Assembly: GCA_023254055.1 (NCBI GenBank)
Contig: JALQYN010000041.1
Coordinates: 1 to 64,000, forward strand
Length of the DNA: 64,000 nt
From: Polaribacter sp.
GTDB lineage: Bacteria > Bacteroidota > Bacteroidia > Flavobacteriales > Flavobacteriaceae
Direction: 5' to 3'
A program made the translations under genes and the position numbers. The notes under the pieces are model-generated. The model was not told the origin of the DNA, did no database searches, and was given only the letters and a program-made list of their open reading frames with translations. Of this stretch, positions 22,583 to 32,564 are shown one piece after another (positions within the stretch are counted from its first letter, which is position 1; every line of letters starts with the position of its first letter).

Positions 22583-23425
22583 TTACCAATCTTTTTCTTG
22601 CTTAACCTTAGCTCCTTTAGATTTTTTAACATTCATTTTCTTTTGAGTTTTCTTTTCCTCATTGTTTAAACTTTCTAACAATTGTTTAATCTGCTGAGGT
22701 GTCATATTACCCTTTTTAGGCTTTGGTTTTTGCGGATTGTTCTTTTGATCGTTTGGATTTTTCTTTTGCTTCTGATCGTTGTCTTTATCTCCGTCTTTTT
22801 TATCGTTCTTTTTGTCGTCTTTCTTGTCGTCTTTCTTTTTATCGTCTCCTTTATCGTCGTTTTTATCTTTGTCGCCTTTTTTATCTTTGTTCTCTTTTTT
22901 ATCTTTATTGTCTTTTTTCTTGTCGTCTTTTTTATCCTTATTGTCTTTCTTCTCTTTTTCCTTTTCTTTCTTCAATAATTCTTTAGCAACGGCTAAATTG
23001 TATCGAGTTTCGTCATCATTTGGATTGTTACGCAACGAGTTTTTATAAGCATCCACAGCTTGCTGATATTGTTTTTGTTCCATTGCAGCATTTCCAATAT
23101 TATGAAAAGACTCTGCTTTTGTAAATTTATCTTCAGTTCCTTTTGCAGAAACTTCGTATTGTGGAACAGCTTCTTTGAAGTTTTTCTGCTGATATAAAGC
23201 GTTTCCTAAATTATAACTTGCTTTTTTATAGGTTGAACTTTTTTCTAATGCTTTTTTAAACAACACACTTGCATCGGTATATTTTTCTTGCTGATACAAT
23301 TCGTTTCCTTCTCTTAATAAACTTCTTGCTTCTCTTTTTAAAGCAACAGAATCTTTTACTTCTTGAGCGTTTGAAAATGCTGTTAAAAACAATAGTAATA
23401 GTAAAAATGAATGTTGTGTTTTCAT
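22583..23425 (-). CDS. batC: BatC-like TPR protein with Lys/Asp-rich low-complexity tail
   Basis: 280-aa ORF; TPR YNLGNALYQQKNFKEAVPQYEVSAKG followed by KKDNKDKKDDKKKDNKDKK... region. Confidence 0.85.
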   Translation of the reverse strand: MKTQHSFLLLLLFLTAFSNAQEVKDSVALKREARSLLREGNELYQQEKYTDASVLFKKALEKSSTYKKASYNLGNALYQQKNFKEAVPQYEVSAKGTEDKFTKAESFHNIGNAAMEQKQYQQAVDAYKNSLRNNPNDDETRYNLAVAKELLKKEKEKEKKDNKDKKDDKKKDNKDKKENKDKKGDKDKNDDKGDDKKKDDKKDDKKNDKKDGDKDNDQKQKKNPNDQKNNPQKPKPKKGNMTPQQIKQLLESLNNEEKKTQKKMNVKKSKGAKVKQEKDW

Positions 23426-23435
23426 AATGTTGTAT

Positions 23436-24467
23436 TTATTGCTCGTTAAATAAATCGATTTTCTTAATCCATTTTGTTTTCTTGTCTAAAAAGAAAACAT
23501 CTATCAATAAAAAGAAAATCCCCAATCCAATAAACCATTGAAATTGATCTTTATAATCTGAAAATTGCTTGGTTTCGAACTCACTTTTTTGAGCATTCGC
23601 AATCAATTCTTCAATAAAATCTACAGGCTTTTCTGTTTTATTTCCATCAATATATCTTCCGCTTGCAGCATTTGCAATGGCTTCTAAGACATCCCCTTTT
23701 CTTTTGGTGATTACCGTTTCTCCTTTGTATTTTTTATAACCGATTAGTGAGCCACTTACTTTCATAGGAATCGGTGCTCCTTTTTCTGTACCAACACCAA
23801 TTGTATACACCTTTATGCCTTCTTTTGACATGTTTTGTGCTACTTGTTTTGTATCTTCTTGATGATCTTCTCCGTCAGAAATAATAATTAAAAAACGGTT
23901 GGTTTGTTCATCATTATTGTAATAGGTTTTTGCCAAATCCAACGCTTCATTTATGGCTGTTCCTTGACTTGAAACCATGTCTGGATTTGCATTTTGTAAA
24001 AACATTTTTGCCGCTGCATGATCTGTTGTAATAGGCAACAATGGATACGAATTACCAGCGTAAATAATAATTCCAACTCTATCACTTCCTAATTTATCTA
24101 TAATTTTAGAAATGATTTGTTTGGCTTTTTCCAATCTATTTGGGGCGATATCTTCTGCCAACATACTTTTAGAAACATCTAGTGCAAACACAACATCTAC
24201 ACCTTCACGTTTTACCGTTTTTAACTTGGTTCCCATCTTAGGATTCACCAAAGAAATGACTAAAAAACCAATACCGATTGCTAAAAATATCAATTTTAAA
24301 ACCGATTTAAAAGTGGATGCATTTGGGGCTAATTTTTCTAATAAAAGTGCATCTGTAAATCGTTTTTGAGCTCTCTTTTTCCACCAAAAAGTCAATAGAA
24401 ATACTACAATTATTGTTGGGATAATTGCTAAGTAATAAAAATATGTCGGTTCTTCTATTTGATACAT
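23436..24467 (-). CDS. batB: VWA domain protein (BatB)
   Basis: 343-aa ORF; MIDAS DVSKSMLAEDIAPNRL, GTAINEALDLA, IISDGEDH. Confidence 0.9.
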   Translation of the reverse strand: MYQIEEPTYFYYLAIIPTIIVVFLLTFWWKKRAQKRFTDALLLEKLAPNASTFKSVLKLIFLAIGIGFLVISLVNPKMGTKLKTVKREGVDVVFALDVSKSMLAEDIAPNRLEKAKQIISKIIDKLGSDRVGIIIYAGNSYPLLPITTDHAAAKMFLQNANPDMVSSQGTAINEALDLAKTYYNNDEQTNRFLIIISDGEDHQEDTKQVAQNMSKEGIKVYTIGVGTEKGAPIPMKVSGSLIGYKKYKGETVITKRKGDVLEAIANAASGRYIDGNKTEKPVDFIEELIANAQKSEFETKQFSDYKDQFQWFIGLGIFFLLIDVFFLDKKTKWIKKIDLFNEQ

Positions 24468-24469
24468 TC

Positions 24470-25477
24470 TTAAATAAAACTTTTAAAAAGTGTGTTCTTT
24501 AATAGATATTCTAATACTAATAAACCCAATGCTAATAGCACCAAACTTCTATACAGTTCTTGATAATTATAGTATTTAAATTCTTCTATTTTTGTTTTTT
24601 CTAACTTGTTGATTTCGTCGTAAATTGCTTTTAATTCTGTATTGTCGGTTGCTCTAAAATATTGCCCTTCAGTTTCTTTTGCAATATGTTTTAGCAGTTC
24701 TTCATCAATTTCTACTTGTTGTTTTCTAAATTGCAATTGACCTGTCCTAGGGTCTTTAAAAGCCGGGAAATCTGCCATTCCGTTAGTTCCAATTCCAATG
24801 GTATATACTTTTATTAAAAGCTCTTTTGCTAATTCTGTGGCTGTTTTTGGATCGATAAATCCAGAATTGTTTACACCGTCTGTCAATAGAATAATGACTT
24901 TACTTTTGGCTTTGCTTTCTTTCAATCTGTTTACTGCAGAGCCCAATCCCATACCAATGGCGGTTCCGCCTTCCAACTGACCCCATTTTATTTGTGAAAT
25001 GGTTCTTTTTACAATTCCTTTATCACTAGTAATTGGAGTTTGCGTAAAACTTTCACCTGCATACAATACAATTCCGATTCTGTCATTAGGTCTTTGATTA
25101 ACAAAATCTGTTGCAACAACCTTTAAGGCTTCTAATCGGTTTGGTTTTAAATCTCTTGCCAACATACTTGCAGAAACATCAATTGCCATTACAATATCAA
25201 TACCTCTGTTTGTTTTTGTTTTTTTGCTAACCGCAACATTTCTTGGTCTTGCCAATGCTAGAATCAAAACACACAAAGCACTAATTCTTAACACAAAAAG
25301 TAGAGGTTTTAGTTTAGAAACAATAGATTGTTCCCCCTTAAATCCCTTTACACTAGGTATGGTTAATGTAGCAGCGCTTCTTTTACGAACGATAATTCGC
25401 CAAAAAATCACTAAAGGAATTAGTGCAAACAACCAGAAAAATTCTGGACTATGAAACTCAAAATTACTCCAGTTCAT
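24470..25477 (-). CDS. batA: VWA domain protein (BatA)
   Basis: 335-aa ORF; MIDAS AIDVSASMLARDLKPNRL, LLTDGVNNSGFIDP. Confidence 0.9.
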   Translation of the reverse strand: MNWSNFEFHSPEFFWLFALIPLVIFWRIIVRKRSAATLTIPSVKGFKGEQSIVSKLKPLLFVLRISALCVLILALARPRNVAVSKKTKTNRGIDIVMAIDVSASMLARDLKPNRLEALKVVATDFVNQRPNDRIGIVLYAGESFTQTPITSDKGIVKRTISQIKWGQLEGGTAIGMGLGSAVNRLKESKAKSKVIILLTDGVNNSGFIDPKTATELAKELLIKVYTIGIGTNGMADFPAFKDPRTGQLQFRKQQVEIDEELLKHIAKETEGQYFRATDNTELKAIYDEINKLEKTKIEEFKYYNYQELYRSLVLLALGLLVLEYLLKNTLFKSFI

Positions 25478-26399
25478 CTGCTTCAGTTTTAATTTCAGGA
25501 GATTTGATTGTTTTTGGTTTTAATTCAGTTACAACCTCTTCTGCTTCCTTTCTATTGGCTTCAATTTGTTCTGAGATTGGTTTCGATTTTGCAAACTTTA
25601 CTAAATCTGCTTCTCTTAATAAATCTCTTAATTTTTTTATTGTCTCTTTTGTTGTTGAGATTGCTTTTGAATCGTTAAAATCAGTTAAGATATCAATCAA
25701 TTCATCAGTAGTCGATTCTAAAGCAGGCACTTTTAATTCACGCTCAATAAATCCTCTAACAATTTCTGTTAATTCGCTGTAATATTCTTTTATTTGATTG
25801 TTTTGCCACAATAATTTTTCATCCAACTCATGTAGTTTCTGAATTGCTTCTTCAAAAGGCGGAAGGGCAGGAACGACAACCTCTTCTTCTACTTCTTTCT
25901 TTTTTCGTAGTGCAAAATATAGTATCAAACCAATAATTATCAATGCGATGAGAGCATACCATAAATAAGGCTTAAAGTCATCAAACTGATACGGTTCACT
26001 TTGAATCGCTTTGATAGGAAACATTTTTTGTTTTGTAGTATCAACCTTAACCGATGCCACTTTTATCAATAAAGAATCTGTTAAATGCAATCGTTGGCGG
26101 ATAAAAATTTGTTGCTGCGGAATGTAATACGCTCCGCTATCAAAACCAGTTAAAATGTATTTTTTTATCAATTGGTTTTTTAAGGTATCAATTTTTTTGT
26201 CTTCTATAATTTCTAAACCCGTTAATTTTTCTAGTTTAGGAATGATCACATTCGCAGTATCGTTAACTGTTATTTTAAACTCAAATTGTTCGCCAATTCT
26301 AATATTAGTCGTGTCAATTTCTGCTTTTACAACAGGAGTATTCTGTGCAAATGCAACAAAAGAGAATAGTAATAATAGGGATACAAAATACTTCTTCAT
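25464..26399 (-). CDS. bat-operon membrane protein, BatD-like N-terminus (hypothetical)
   Basis: 311-aa ORF; signal peptide, single TM YALIALIIIGLILYFALRKKK; overlaps batA by 14 nt. Confidence 0.8.
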   Translation of the reverse strand: MKKYFVSLLLLFSFVAFAQNTPVVKAEIDTTNIRIGEQFEFKITVNDTANVIIPKLEKLTGLEIIEDKKIDTLKNQLIKKYILTGFDSGAYYIPQQQIFIRQRLHLTDSLLIKVASVKVDTTKQKMFPIKAIQSEPYQFDDFKPYLWYALIALIIIGLILYFALRKKKEVEEEVVVPALPPFEEAIQKLHELDEKLLWQNNQIKEYYSELTEIVRGFIERELKVPALESTTDELIDILTDFNDSKAISTTKETIKKLRDLLREADLVKFAKSKPISEQIEANRKEAEEVVTELKPKTIKSPEIKTEADELE

Positions 26400-26404
26400 T
26401 TCTT

Positions 26405-27274
26405 CTAACTTCCTTTGTGTTTAAAATATCCTAATAATTTTTTCACGTAATTTTCATCCACACGTGTGCTAATTGTCCCTGCTCCAGATCTGCTAAATGT
26501 TTTTGTATAATAGTCATCTAAGCGCAAAGCATTTGCTTTGTAATTATTTCTAATACTTTTAGAACTCGTATTTATCAATTGTACGGTGCCGGTTTCTGCA
26601 TCTTGCATCGGAACAATTCCTAAATTCGGAATTTCCTCATCGTGTTTGTCAAAAACTTTTATTCCTGTAACATCGTGTTTTCTTCCAGCAATTTTTAAGG
26701 TTTGCTCGTAATCATCATCCATAAAATCAGACAACAGAAAAACAATCGCTTTCTTTTTCATCACGTTGGATAAAAATTTCAATGCCTCATTGATATTCGT
26801 TTGTTTGCTTTTTGGAGAAAACTCAATCAATTCACGAATAATTCTTAATACATGACTTTTTCCCTTTTTAGGCGGAATGTATAATTCTACCTGGTCAGAA
26901 AACAAAATCAAGCCAACTTTATCGTTGTTTTGGATTGCAGAAAAAGCCAATGTTGCAGCAATTTCTGTAGCAGTGTCTCTTTTAAATTGTTGATTTGTGC
27001 CAAAGAATTCAGAACCAGAAATATCTACCATTAACATCATGGTTAACTCACGTTCTTCTTCAAAAACTTTCACATAAGGTTCGTTGTAACGCGCAGTAAC
27101 ATTCCAATCTATCGCTCTAATATCATCACCATATTGGTATTGACGTACTTCAGAAAAAGTCATACCTCTACCTTTAAAGGTCGAATGATATTCACCACCA
27201 AAAATATGATCAGACAAACGTCGTGTCTTGATCTCAATTTTTCGTACTTTTTTAAGTATTTCTTTAGTCTCCAT
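26405..27274 (-). CDS. DUF58 domain-containing protein
   Basis: 289-aa ORF; GRGMTFSEVRQYQYGDDIRAIDWNVTAR. Confidence 0.92.
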   Translation of the reverse strand: METKEILKKVRKIEIKTRRLSDHIFGGEYHSTFKGRGMTFSEVRQYQYGDDIRAIDWNVTARYNEPYVKVFEEERELTMMLMVDISGSEFFGTNQQFKRDTATEIAATLAFSAIQNNDKVGLILFSDQVELYIPPKKGKSHVLRIIRELIEFSPKSKQTNINEALKFLSNVMKKKAIVFLLSDFMDDDYEQTLKIAGRKHDVTGIKVFDKHDEEIPNLGIVPMQDAETGTVQLINTSSKSIRNNYKANALRLDDYYTKTFSRSGAGTISTRVDENYVKKLLGYFKHKGS

Positions 27275-27285
27275 TTCTTTTAATT

Positions 27286-27360
27286 GTCATTCCGCACTTG
27301 ATGCGGAATCTAATAATTATTAGTTTCTGTTAATGAGATTCCTGCTTTCGCAGGAATGAC
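27286..27360. repeat. intergenic paired-hairpin repeat GTCATTCCGCACTTGATGCGGAAT...GAGATTCCTGCTTTCGCAGGAATGAC
   Basis: Two perfect stems (ATTCCGCA/TGCGGAAT, ATTCCTGC/GCAGGAAT) bounded by inverted GTCATTCC/GGAATGAC. Confidence 0.85.
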
Positions 27361-27368
27361 AGGAAAGA

Positions 27369-28373
27369 TTATGGTACTTCAACTTCGTTAATGATGCTGT
27401 TTATAATGTCTTCTGAAGTTACATTTTCTGCTTCAGCTTCGTAGGTAATTCCAATTCTATGCCTTAAAACATCGTGAACAACAGCCCTCACATCTTCAGG
27501 AATTACATAACCTCTTCGTTTGATAAAAGCATAACATTTTGCTGCTTTAGCTAAATTGATACTTCCACGAGGAGAAGCTCCAAAACTGATTAATGCATTT
27601 AAGTTTGATAAGTTGTATTTGTCAGGATAACGGGTTGCAAAAATGATGTCTAAAATGTATTTTTCAATCTTTTCATCCATGTATACTTCATTTACCACTT
27701 CACGAGCTTTTAAAATTTGCTCTACAGAAATTACTGGATTGATAGTGGTAAATTCGCTATTTAAATTCTGACGCATAATGGTTTGTTCATCAGAAATTTT
27801 TGGATAATCAATAACCACTTTTAGCATAAAACGGTCAACTTGCGCTTCTGGTAATGGATAAGTTCCTTCTTGTTCTACCGGATTTTGAGTTGCCATTACC
27901 AAGAAAGGTTCCTCTAACTTAAATGTAGTGTCGCCAATTGTAATCTGACGTTCTTGCATAGCTTCTAACAAAGCAGACTGTACTTTTGCTGGCGCTCTGT
28001 TAATCTCATCTGCCAACACAAAGTTTGCGAATATTGGACCTTTTTTTATCGAAAAATCATTTTCTTTAATATTGTAAATCATGGTACCAACAACATCTGC
28101 AGGTAATAAATCTGGAGTAAACTGAATTCTACTAAAGCTAGCTTGCACTGCTTTTGACAAGGTGTTAATGGCTAATGTTTTTGCTAAACCCGGAACACCT
28201 TCCAATAAAATGTGTCCGTTTCCTAAAAGCCCAATCAACAATCTTTCTATCATGTCTTTTTGCCCGACAATAACCTTGTTCATTTCTAAGGTTAAAATGT
28301 CTATAAAGGCACTTTCTCTTTCAATCTTTTCATTGATTGCTCTTACATCTACATTCATTTGTTGTTCTATCAT
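27369..28373 (-). CDS. MoxR family AAA ATPase
   Basis: 334-aa ORF; GNGHILLEGVPGLAKT, ADEINRAPAKVQSALLEAMQE, ATQNPVEQEGTYPLPEAQ. Confidence 0.94.
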   Translation of the reverse strand: MIEQQMNVDVRAINEKIERESAFIDILTLEMNKVIVGQKDMIERLLIGLLGNGHILLEGVPGLAKTLAINTLSKAVQASFSRIQFTPDLLPADVVGTMIYNIKENDFSIKKGPIFANFVLADEINRAPAKVQSALLEAMQERQITIGDTTFKLEEPFLVMATQNPVEQEGTYPLPEAQVDRFMLKVVIDYPKISDEQTIMRQNLNSEFTTINPVISVEQILKAREVVNEVYMDEKIEKYILDIIFATRYPDKYNLSNLNALISFGASPRGSINLAKAAKCYAFIKRRGYVIPEDVRAVVHDVLRHRIGITYEAEAENVTSEDIINSIINEVEVP

Positions 28374-28554
28374 TTTAGTAATTTATGGGTGATAAAAATT
28401 AATTGGAAACAAAGCTACAATAATAGCATTTTTTTTCTTGTTAAAAGAATGCTAAAGGTTTGGTTAAAGTATTGTGAAATATAGTTATTTAGAAAGACTT
28501 TGGTGTATGTAAAAACCAATTTTATGGAACAGCAATAAAATAAATTTTAGTTTA

Positions 28555-31230
28555 TTATAAATTGTATGCAATACTAAACATTATAATTCTTGGTAATATA
28601 TAGTTTTTAGTGTCTGAAATTAAATAATCAGAAAAACGATTGCTTTGTTTAAACGTGGTGTTAAAGAGGTTGGTAGCCTGTATTTTATAGCTCCAAGCGC
28701 TATCATCATTTTTATAAGACAATGCTGCGTTTGCTAATTCGTAGGTGTTTATTTGATTTAAATTTTTATTTTGATAATTAGAACGAGCATAGTCAAAATT
28801 AAAAATAAACCCTTTTAAGAAACTATAATCTATATTTAGATAAGGTTCTGAATGTATAAATTCTGACTTAGAATTACCAGAAGAATAATTACCAATAGTT
28901 CTTTTATATCCAATTTCTATGGCTGGAAAATTATCAAATAGTGTTTCTATGCCAACATCAACAGTATAACTATTACTTTTATTAGTTTGGTTTTTATTGT
29001 TAATATTCTGCAGGTATTTAGATACATTAGCGTTTCCTTGTAAACTGTATTTTAGTTTTTTTATAGTTTTATTAATTAAACCACTAAACATCCAGTTTTC
29101 TGAGGGATTGCTAATTAATTGAGTTGTTAAAAATCGGTTTGCTCTTTGTGTTGGATCTAGATTTGTTTCATCAAACATGACTATGTTATTAAACCCTTTA
29201 ATTTTTTTAGTGTAATTTATACTTGCATTCATCATTAAGCCTCTATACAAACTAAACCTACTATAGTAGATGTTTGCATTGTGATACAATTCATTTTCTA
29301 GATTTTCATTTCCTTTAAAAACCGAATTGTACGATTGTAAATAAAACTGATTTGCTAGTTTTGATGCATCAGAAAAATTGGTTTTTAAGTTATATCGAAT
29401 TTGTATATTTTTAGATTTATTGAATTCAATTTTTGCTAAAAAATCTGGTAAAGCAATCCATTTAGATTTCGAAAAATGGATTTGCTGATCTACATTCCAA
29501 TTGAAATTGTGTACCGCTACTCCTTGTTTTACTGTGAAAATGCCAGTTCTAAATTTATAATGCAATCCTAGAAAGAAATCGTTCAAGATAAAACTAACAT
29601 TGTTTCCAAATCCGTTAGATGAAAAATCGTTATAAGAGCCATTGTCTAATTCTTGCTTGTCTGTTGTTAAGAAATGTTCATTTGACAAACTATTACCAAC
29701 AGTTGTGTAAATATGATTGTGATTGTTGATTACCCAAAAATGTTTAAATATAGAGTTAAAGCGTTGTTGTTCTATTTCTTTATTTTGATGTAAACGATAT
29801 GCGTTTTGCGAATTATCAACAGGAATTAGTCCTTGTAAAATTTGATTGGTTGTTTGCCAATAATTGGTCGGGTTATTTTTATCAAAGGTGTAATCTGCAA
29901 TAAAAGAAAAGGTGTGTTTATTGCTTTGTCGTTGATGCCATTCAATATTCTGAGTAATAGAAATTGCATCTGTTTTTCTATTGGTATCAAAGCTATTTTG
30001 TGTGCTATTTATGGTAGACAAAATATCGATCTTATTTTTGTTTTGTGTCTTTTTAACTTGCGTTCTTGCGTACCATTGAGATTTATTATTTGGTGCGTAT
30101 TCTACATTTAATTTTCCGATACCAAATACATTTTCTGCATTTGTTCTATTCTCTTTTTGTTCTGTTATGCTTGTAAATTGATTGTTGCTTTCTTGAAAAC
30201 TGTTGGTATTGGTTTTTGATACAATTGCAAAACCAGAGATGTCTAATTTACTTGAGGCTGCATTTGTAATATGTAAAGCGCCAAACTTATTTTCACTTTT
30301 TAAAATATCGTTACTATTTAAAAATTGCGCAAAATCATCTCTTCCCCATTTAAAGTTTCCGTTAAATACAGCATTGATACCACCTTGAAAATTCATGTAA
30401 TCTCTAAACGTGAAGGTTTTTTCGCCTGTGTTATTTAGGTTTCCAATAAAATTGACATTTGTTTTTGGACTGTAGTAAAACAGATTGGCATTTGTTCTAT
30501 AATAGTTCTGATGTCCTTTACCTGCTTCAACATCGCCAAACATAAAATTCTTTTTGTCTTTTTTTAGTTTGATGTTCATTGCCATTTCATCAGAGTCTGA
30601 AATGTTTTTTAAAAAAGCAACTTCGTTGTAATTGTCTAAAACTTCTACTTTATTTACTGCATTTGCAGGAATATTATCTATGGCTAATTTTGTACCACCT
30701 CCAAAGAATTTTTTTCCTTCAACGAGCATTTGGGTTACTTTTTTCCCATTTACAATAACGTCACCATTTTTATCAATTGCTACACCAGGCAGTTTTTTTA
30801 ATACGTTTTTTAGTTTTCGTTCTGTTCCATTTACAAAATGTTTTGTATTGTATATTGTAGTATCTTGTTTTACTACGATTGGCATTTCAATAACTACTTC
30901 ATCCAATTGGTTTTTTGCTTCTTTTAAGATAAAGTTTTTAATGGTGGTTTTAGTTGCTCTAAACAGGTGATTTATTGGCTCAAAACCCATATAACTTATA
31001 CTTATGGTGTATTCTTCTCCTTTTGTTAATTCTAACCGATACAAACCATCATTATCTGTAATTGCAAATTGTAAATTTTTGGTTTTATCTTTAGGCTTGG
31101 CAATAACATTGGCAAAAGTTAGAGAGTTTTGCAAACTATCTTTTACGCTCCCTTTTAGAGTAATAGTTTGTGCGTTAGTAATAATTGTATAACCAAACAA
31201 TAAAATTGCAGCAATGATTTTTTTTAGCAT
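28555..31230 (-). CDS. outer membrane beta-barrel receptor-like protein with CarboxypepD_reg-like N-terminus
   Basis: 891-aa ORF; signal peptide; ITLKGSVKDSLQNSLTFANVIAKPKDK, plug-like KKLPGVAIDKNGDVIVNGKKVTQMLVEGKKFFGG; adjacent to GLPGLI gene. Confidence 0.85.
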   Translation of the reverse strand: MLKKIIAAILLFGYTIITNAQTITLKGSVKDSLQNSLTFANVIAKPKDKTKNLQFAITDNDGLYRLELTKGEEYTISISYMGFEPINHLFRATKTTIKNFILKEAKNQLDEVVIEMPIVVKQDTTIYNTKHFVNGTERKLKNVLKKLPGVAIDKNGDVIVNGKKVTQMLVEGKKFFGGGTKLAIDNIPANAVNKVEVLDNYNEVAFLKNISDSDEMAMNIKLKKDKKNFMFGDVEAGKGHQNYYRTNANLFYYSPKTNVNFIGNLNNTGEKTFTFRDYMNFQGGINAVFNGNFKWGRDDFAQFLNSNDILKSENKFGALHITNAASSKLDISGFAIVSKTNTNSFQESNNQFTSITEQKENRTNAENVFGIGKLNVEYAPNNKSQWYARTQVKKTQNKNKIDILSTINSTQNSFDTNRKTDAISITQNIEWHQRQSNKHTFSFIADYTFDKNNPTNYWQTTNQILQGLIPVDNSQNAYRLHQNKEIEQQRFNSIFKHFWVINNHNHIYTTVGNSLSNEHFLTTDKQELDNGSYNDFSSNGFGNNVSFILNDFFLGLHYKFRTGIFTVKQGVAVHNFNWNVDQQIHFSKSKWIALPDFLAKIEFNKSKNIQIRYNLKTNFSDASKLANQFYLQSYNSVFKGNENLENELYHNANIYYSRFSLYRGLMMNASINYTKKIKGFNNIVMFDETNLDPTQRANRFLTTQLISNPSENWMFSGLINKTIKKLKYSLQGNANVSKYLQNINNKNQTNKSNSYTVDVGIETLFDNFPAIEIGYKRTIGNYSSGNSKSEFIHSEPYLNIDYSFLKGFIFNFDYARSNYQNKNLNQINTYELANAALSYKNDDSAWSYKIQATNLFNTTFKQSNRFSDYLISDTKNYILPRIIMFSIAYNL

Positions 31231-31235
31231 TAAAC

Positions 31236-31976
31236 TTAATTTCTTTTAAAACGATTTTTATTAAAGTGAACTATTAGGCTGTCTAATTTTTTTTGTGAGA
31301 TATACTTATTTTTCTCTTTGAATTCAAAATTAAATTTTTCATTAATGTTCATCTTTATTTCTTTTGCAAAAAATGTTATTCTATTTTCTGTAAGCTCAAG
31401 AATGAGTCCTGGTAACCCGCCATACCCCTTTGGTCCAAACCCAAAAGGAATACTTGGGCAATACCATGCTTCAATTATTAACCCTTTTTTAAAAATAGAT
31501 TTTGTTATTGCTTTATAACACCTATATCCTCCAATTGTTTTCTCTTCTTGGGTTAATTCCCATTTTACTGAATCTAAATTTGTTTTAACATTAAATTCTT
31601 CTCCTAGAGTTTTGATCTTTTTTAAAGTAATCCTGTTTTTTAAATCTGTATAAATTATATCTTTTGCTTTTATTATAGCCATAACAAAAATCATTTGTTT
31701 GTCAAAATCTAAATTTAACATTTTATTCATTGAAAAAATAGATTCAAACTTGTTGAACGTTAAATTAAAAGACATTTTATTTTGATAGTTTATTATACTG
31801 TTATTAATTAATTCAAGGTTGCCTTTTAACCCGTTCTTTTTTTCTTTTTCAATTAGATCCTTACTTATAAAATCATTTTTTACCTTATAGACATACTGAA
31901 CTTTATTAATGTTTTCTTGACAAAAATTAAGATTAGAAAACCCTAAGAATAGTACAATTATTAATATTCTTTTCAT
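31236..31976 (-). CDS. GLPGLI family protein (copy B)
   Basis: 246-aa ORF; YRCYKAITKS...IEAWYCPSIPFGFGPKGYGGLPGLILEL. Confidence 0.92.
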   Translation of the reverse strand: MKRILIIVLFLGFSNLNFCQENINKVQYVYKVKNDFISKDLIEKEKKNGLKGNLELINNSIINYQNKMSFNLTFNKFESIFSMNKMLNLDFDKQMIFVMAIIKAKDIIYTDLKNRITLKKIKTLGEEFNVKTNLDSVKWELTQEEKTIGGYRCYKAITKSIFKKGLIIEAWYCPSIPFGFGPKGYGGLPGLILELTENRITFFAKEIKMNINEKFNFEFKEKNKYISQKKLDSLIVHFNKNRFKRN

Positions 31977-32035
31977 ATTAAAATTTATTTATAAAATTTG
32001 AGACTAACCTAAAGAAGTTAGTCTCAATTATTTAT

Positions 32036-32266
32036 TTAATTATAATAACCTGGAATTGCATCAACATTTTCCTCACAGATATTAAAAACTCCTTCAGCAG
32101 TATTAGATGCCAATTGAACATCTCCAGTAAACGCGACCATAAATTCATATGCATCCAACATTTGTTCAAAACAATAATCATTATTAATTTTATTAATAGT
32201 TGAATTTGCATTTATTATTGTACTTGTAGTACATATAAAAACGATGCTTAATAGTATTTTTTTCAT
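32036..32266 (-). CDS. small exported two-Cys protein (copy B)
   Basis: 76-aa ORF; signal peptide MKKILLSIVFICTTSTIINAN; NNDYCF-X30-CE shared with 33369-33677. Confidence 0.75.
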   Translation of the reverse strand: MKKILLSIVFICTTSTIINANSTINKINNDYCFEQMLDAYEFMVAFTGDVQLASNTAEGVFNICEENVDAIPGYYN

Positions 32267-32564
32267 TTCATAACAATTTTTATTGAGTGGTTCACACTCG
32301 TTATTTTTTTATTCTGAGTTTATTATGAATAAACAAGTATAAAACTCTTAAAACTTGTAAGAAAGATCTACTTTTGTAACTCTTTTCTTGTGTGTTAATT
32401 ATAGCTAATTCATAACCAGTTATTTAAGTTAAACATTTATGTAAGGTATTTTAGTTCTTAAAATTATAACCTCAGAAGATTTTTTTATTGCAATTTTAAA
32501 TAAGGTTTTTTATTTTGAGTTTTGAATTTTTATCTCCCAACTAAATATTTTATTTTCTAAGTAT
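32267..32564 (-). promoter_or_regulatory. conserved leader/promoter region of module copy B
   Basis: Manually alignable to 33691-33980; includes GAGTG-N5-CACTC inverted repeat at 32285-32299, 18 nt upstream of the ATG. Confidence 0.65.

Noticed and set aside
22682-23048. Three hydrophobic plus-strand ORFs opposite batC
   Set aside because: Artefact of the Lys/Asp-rich repeat; the antisense of AAA/GAT codons gives Phe/Leu/Ser/Val-rich frames
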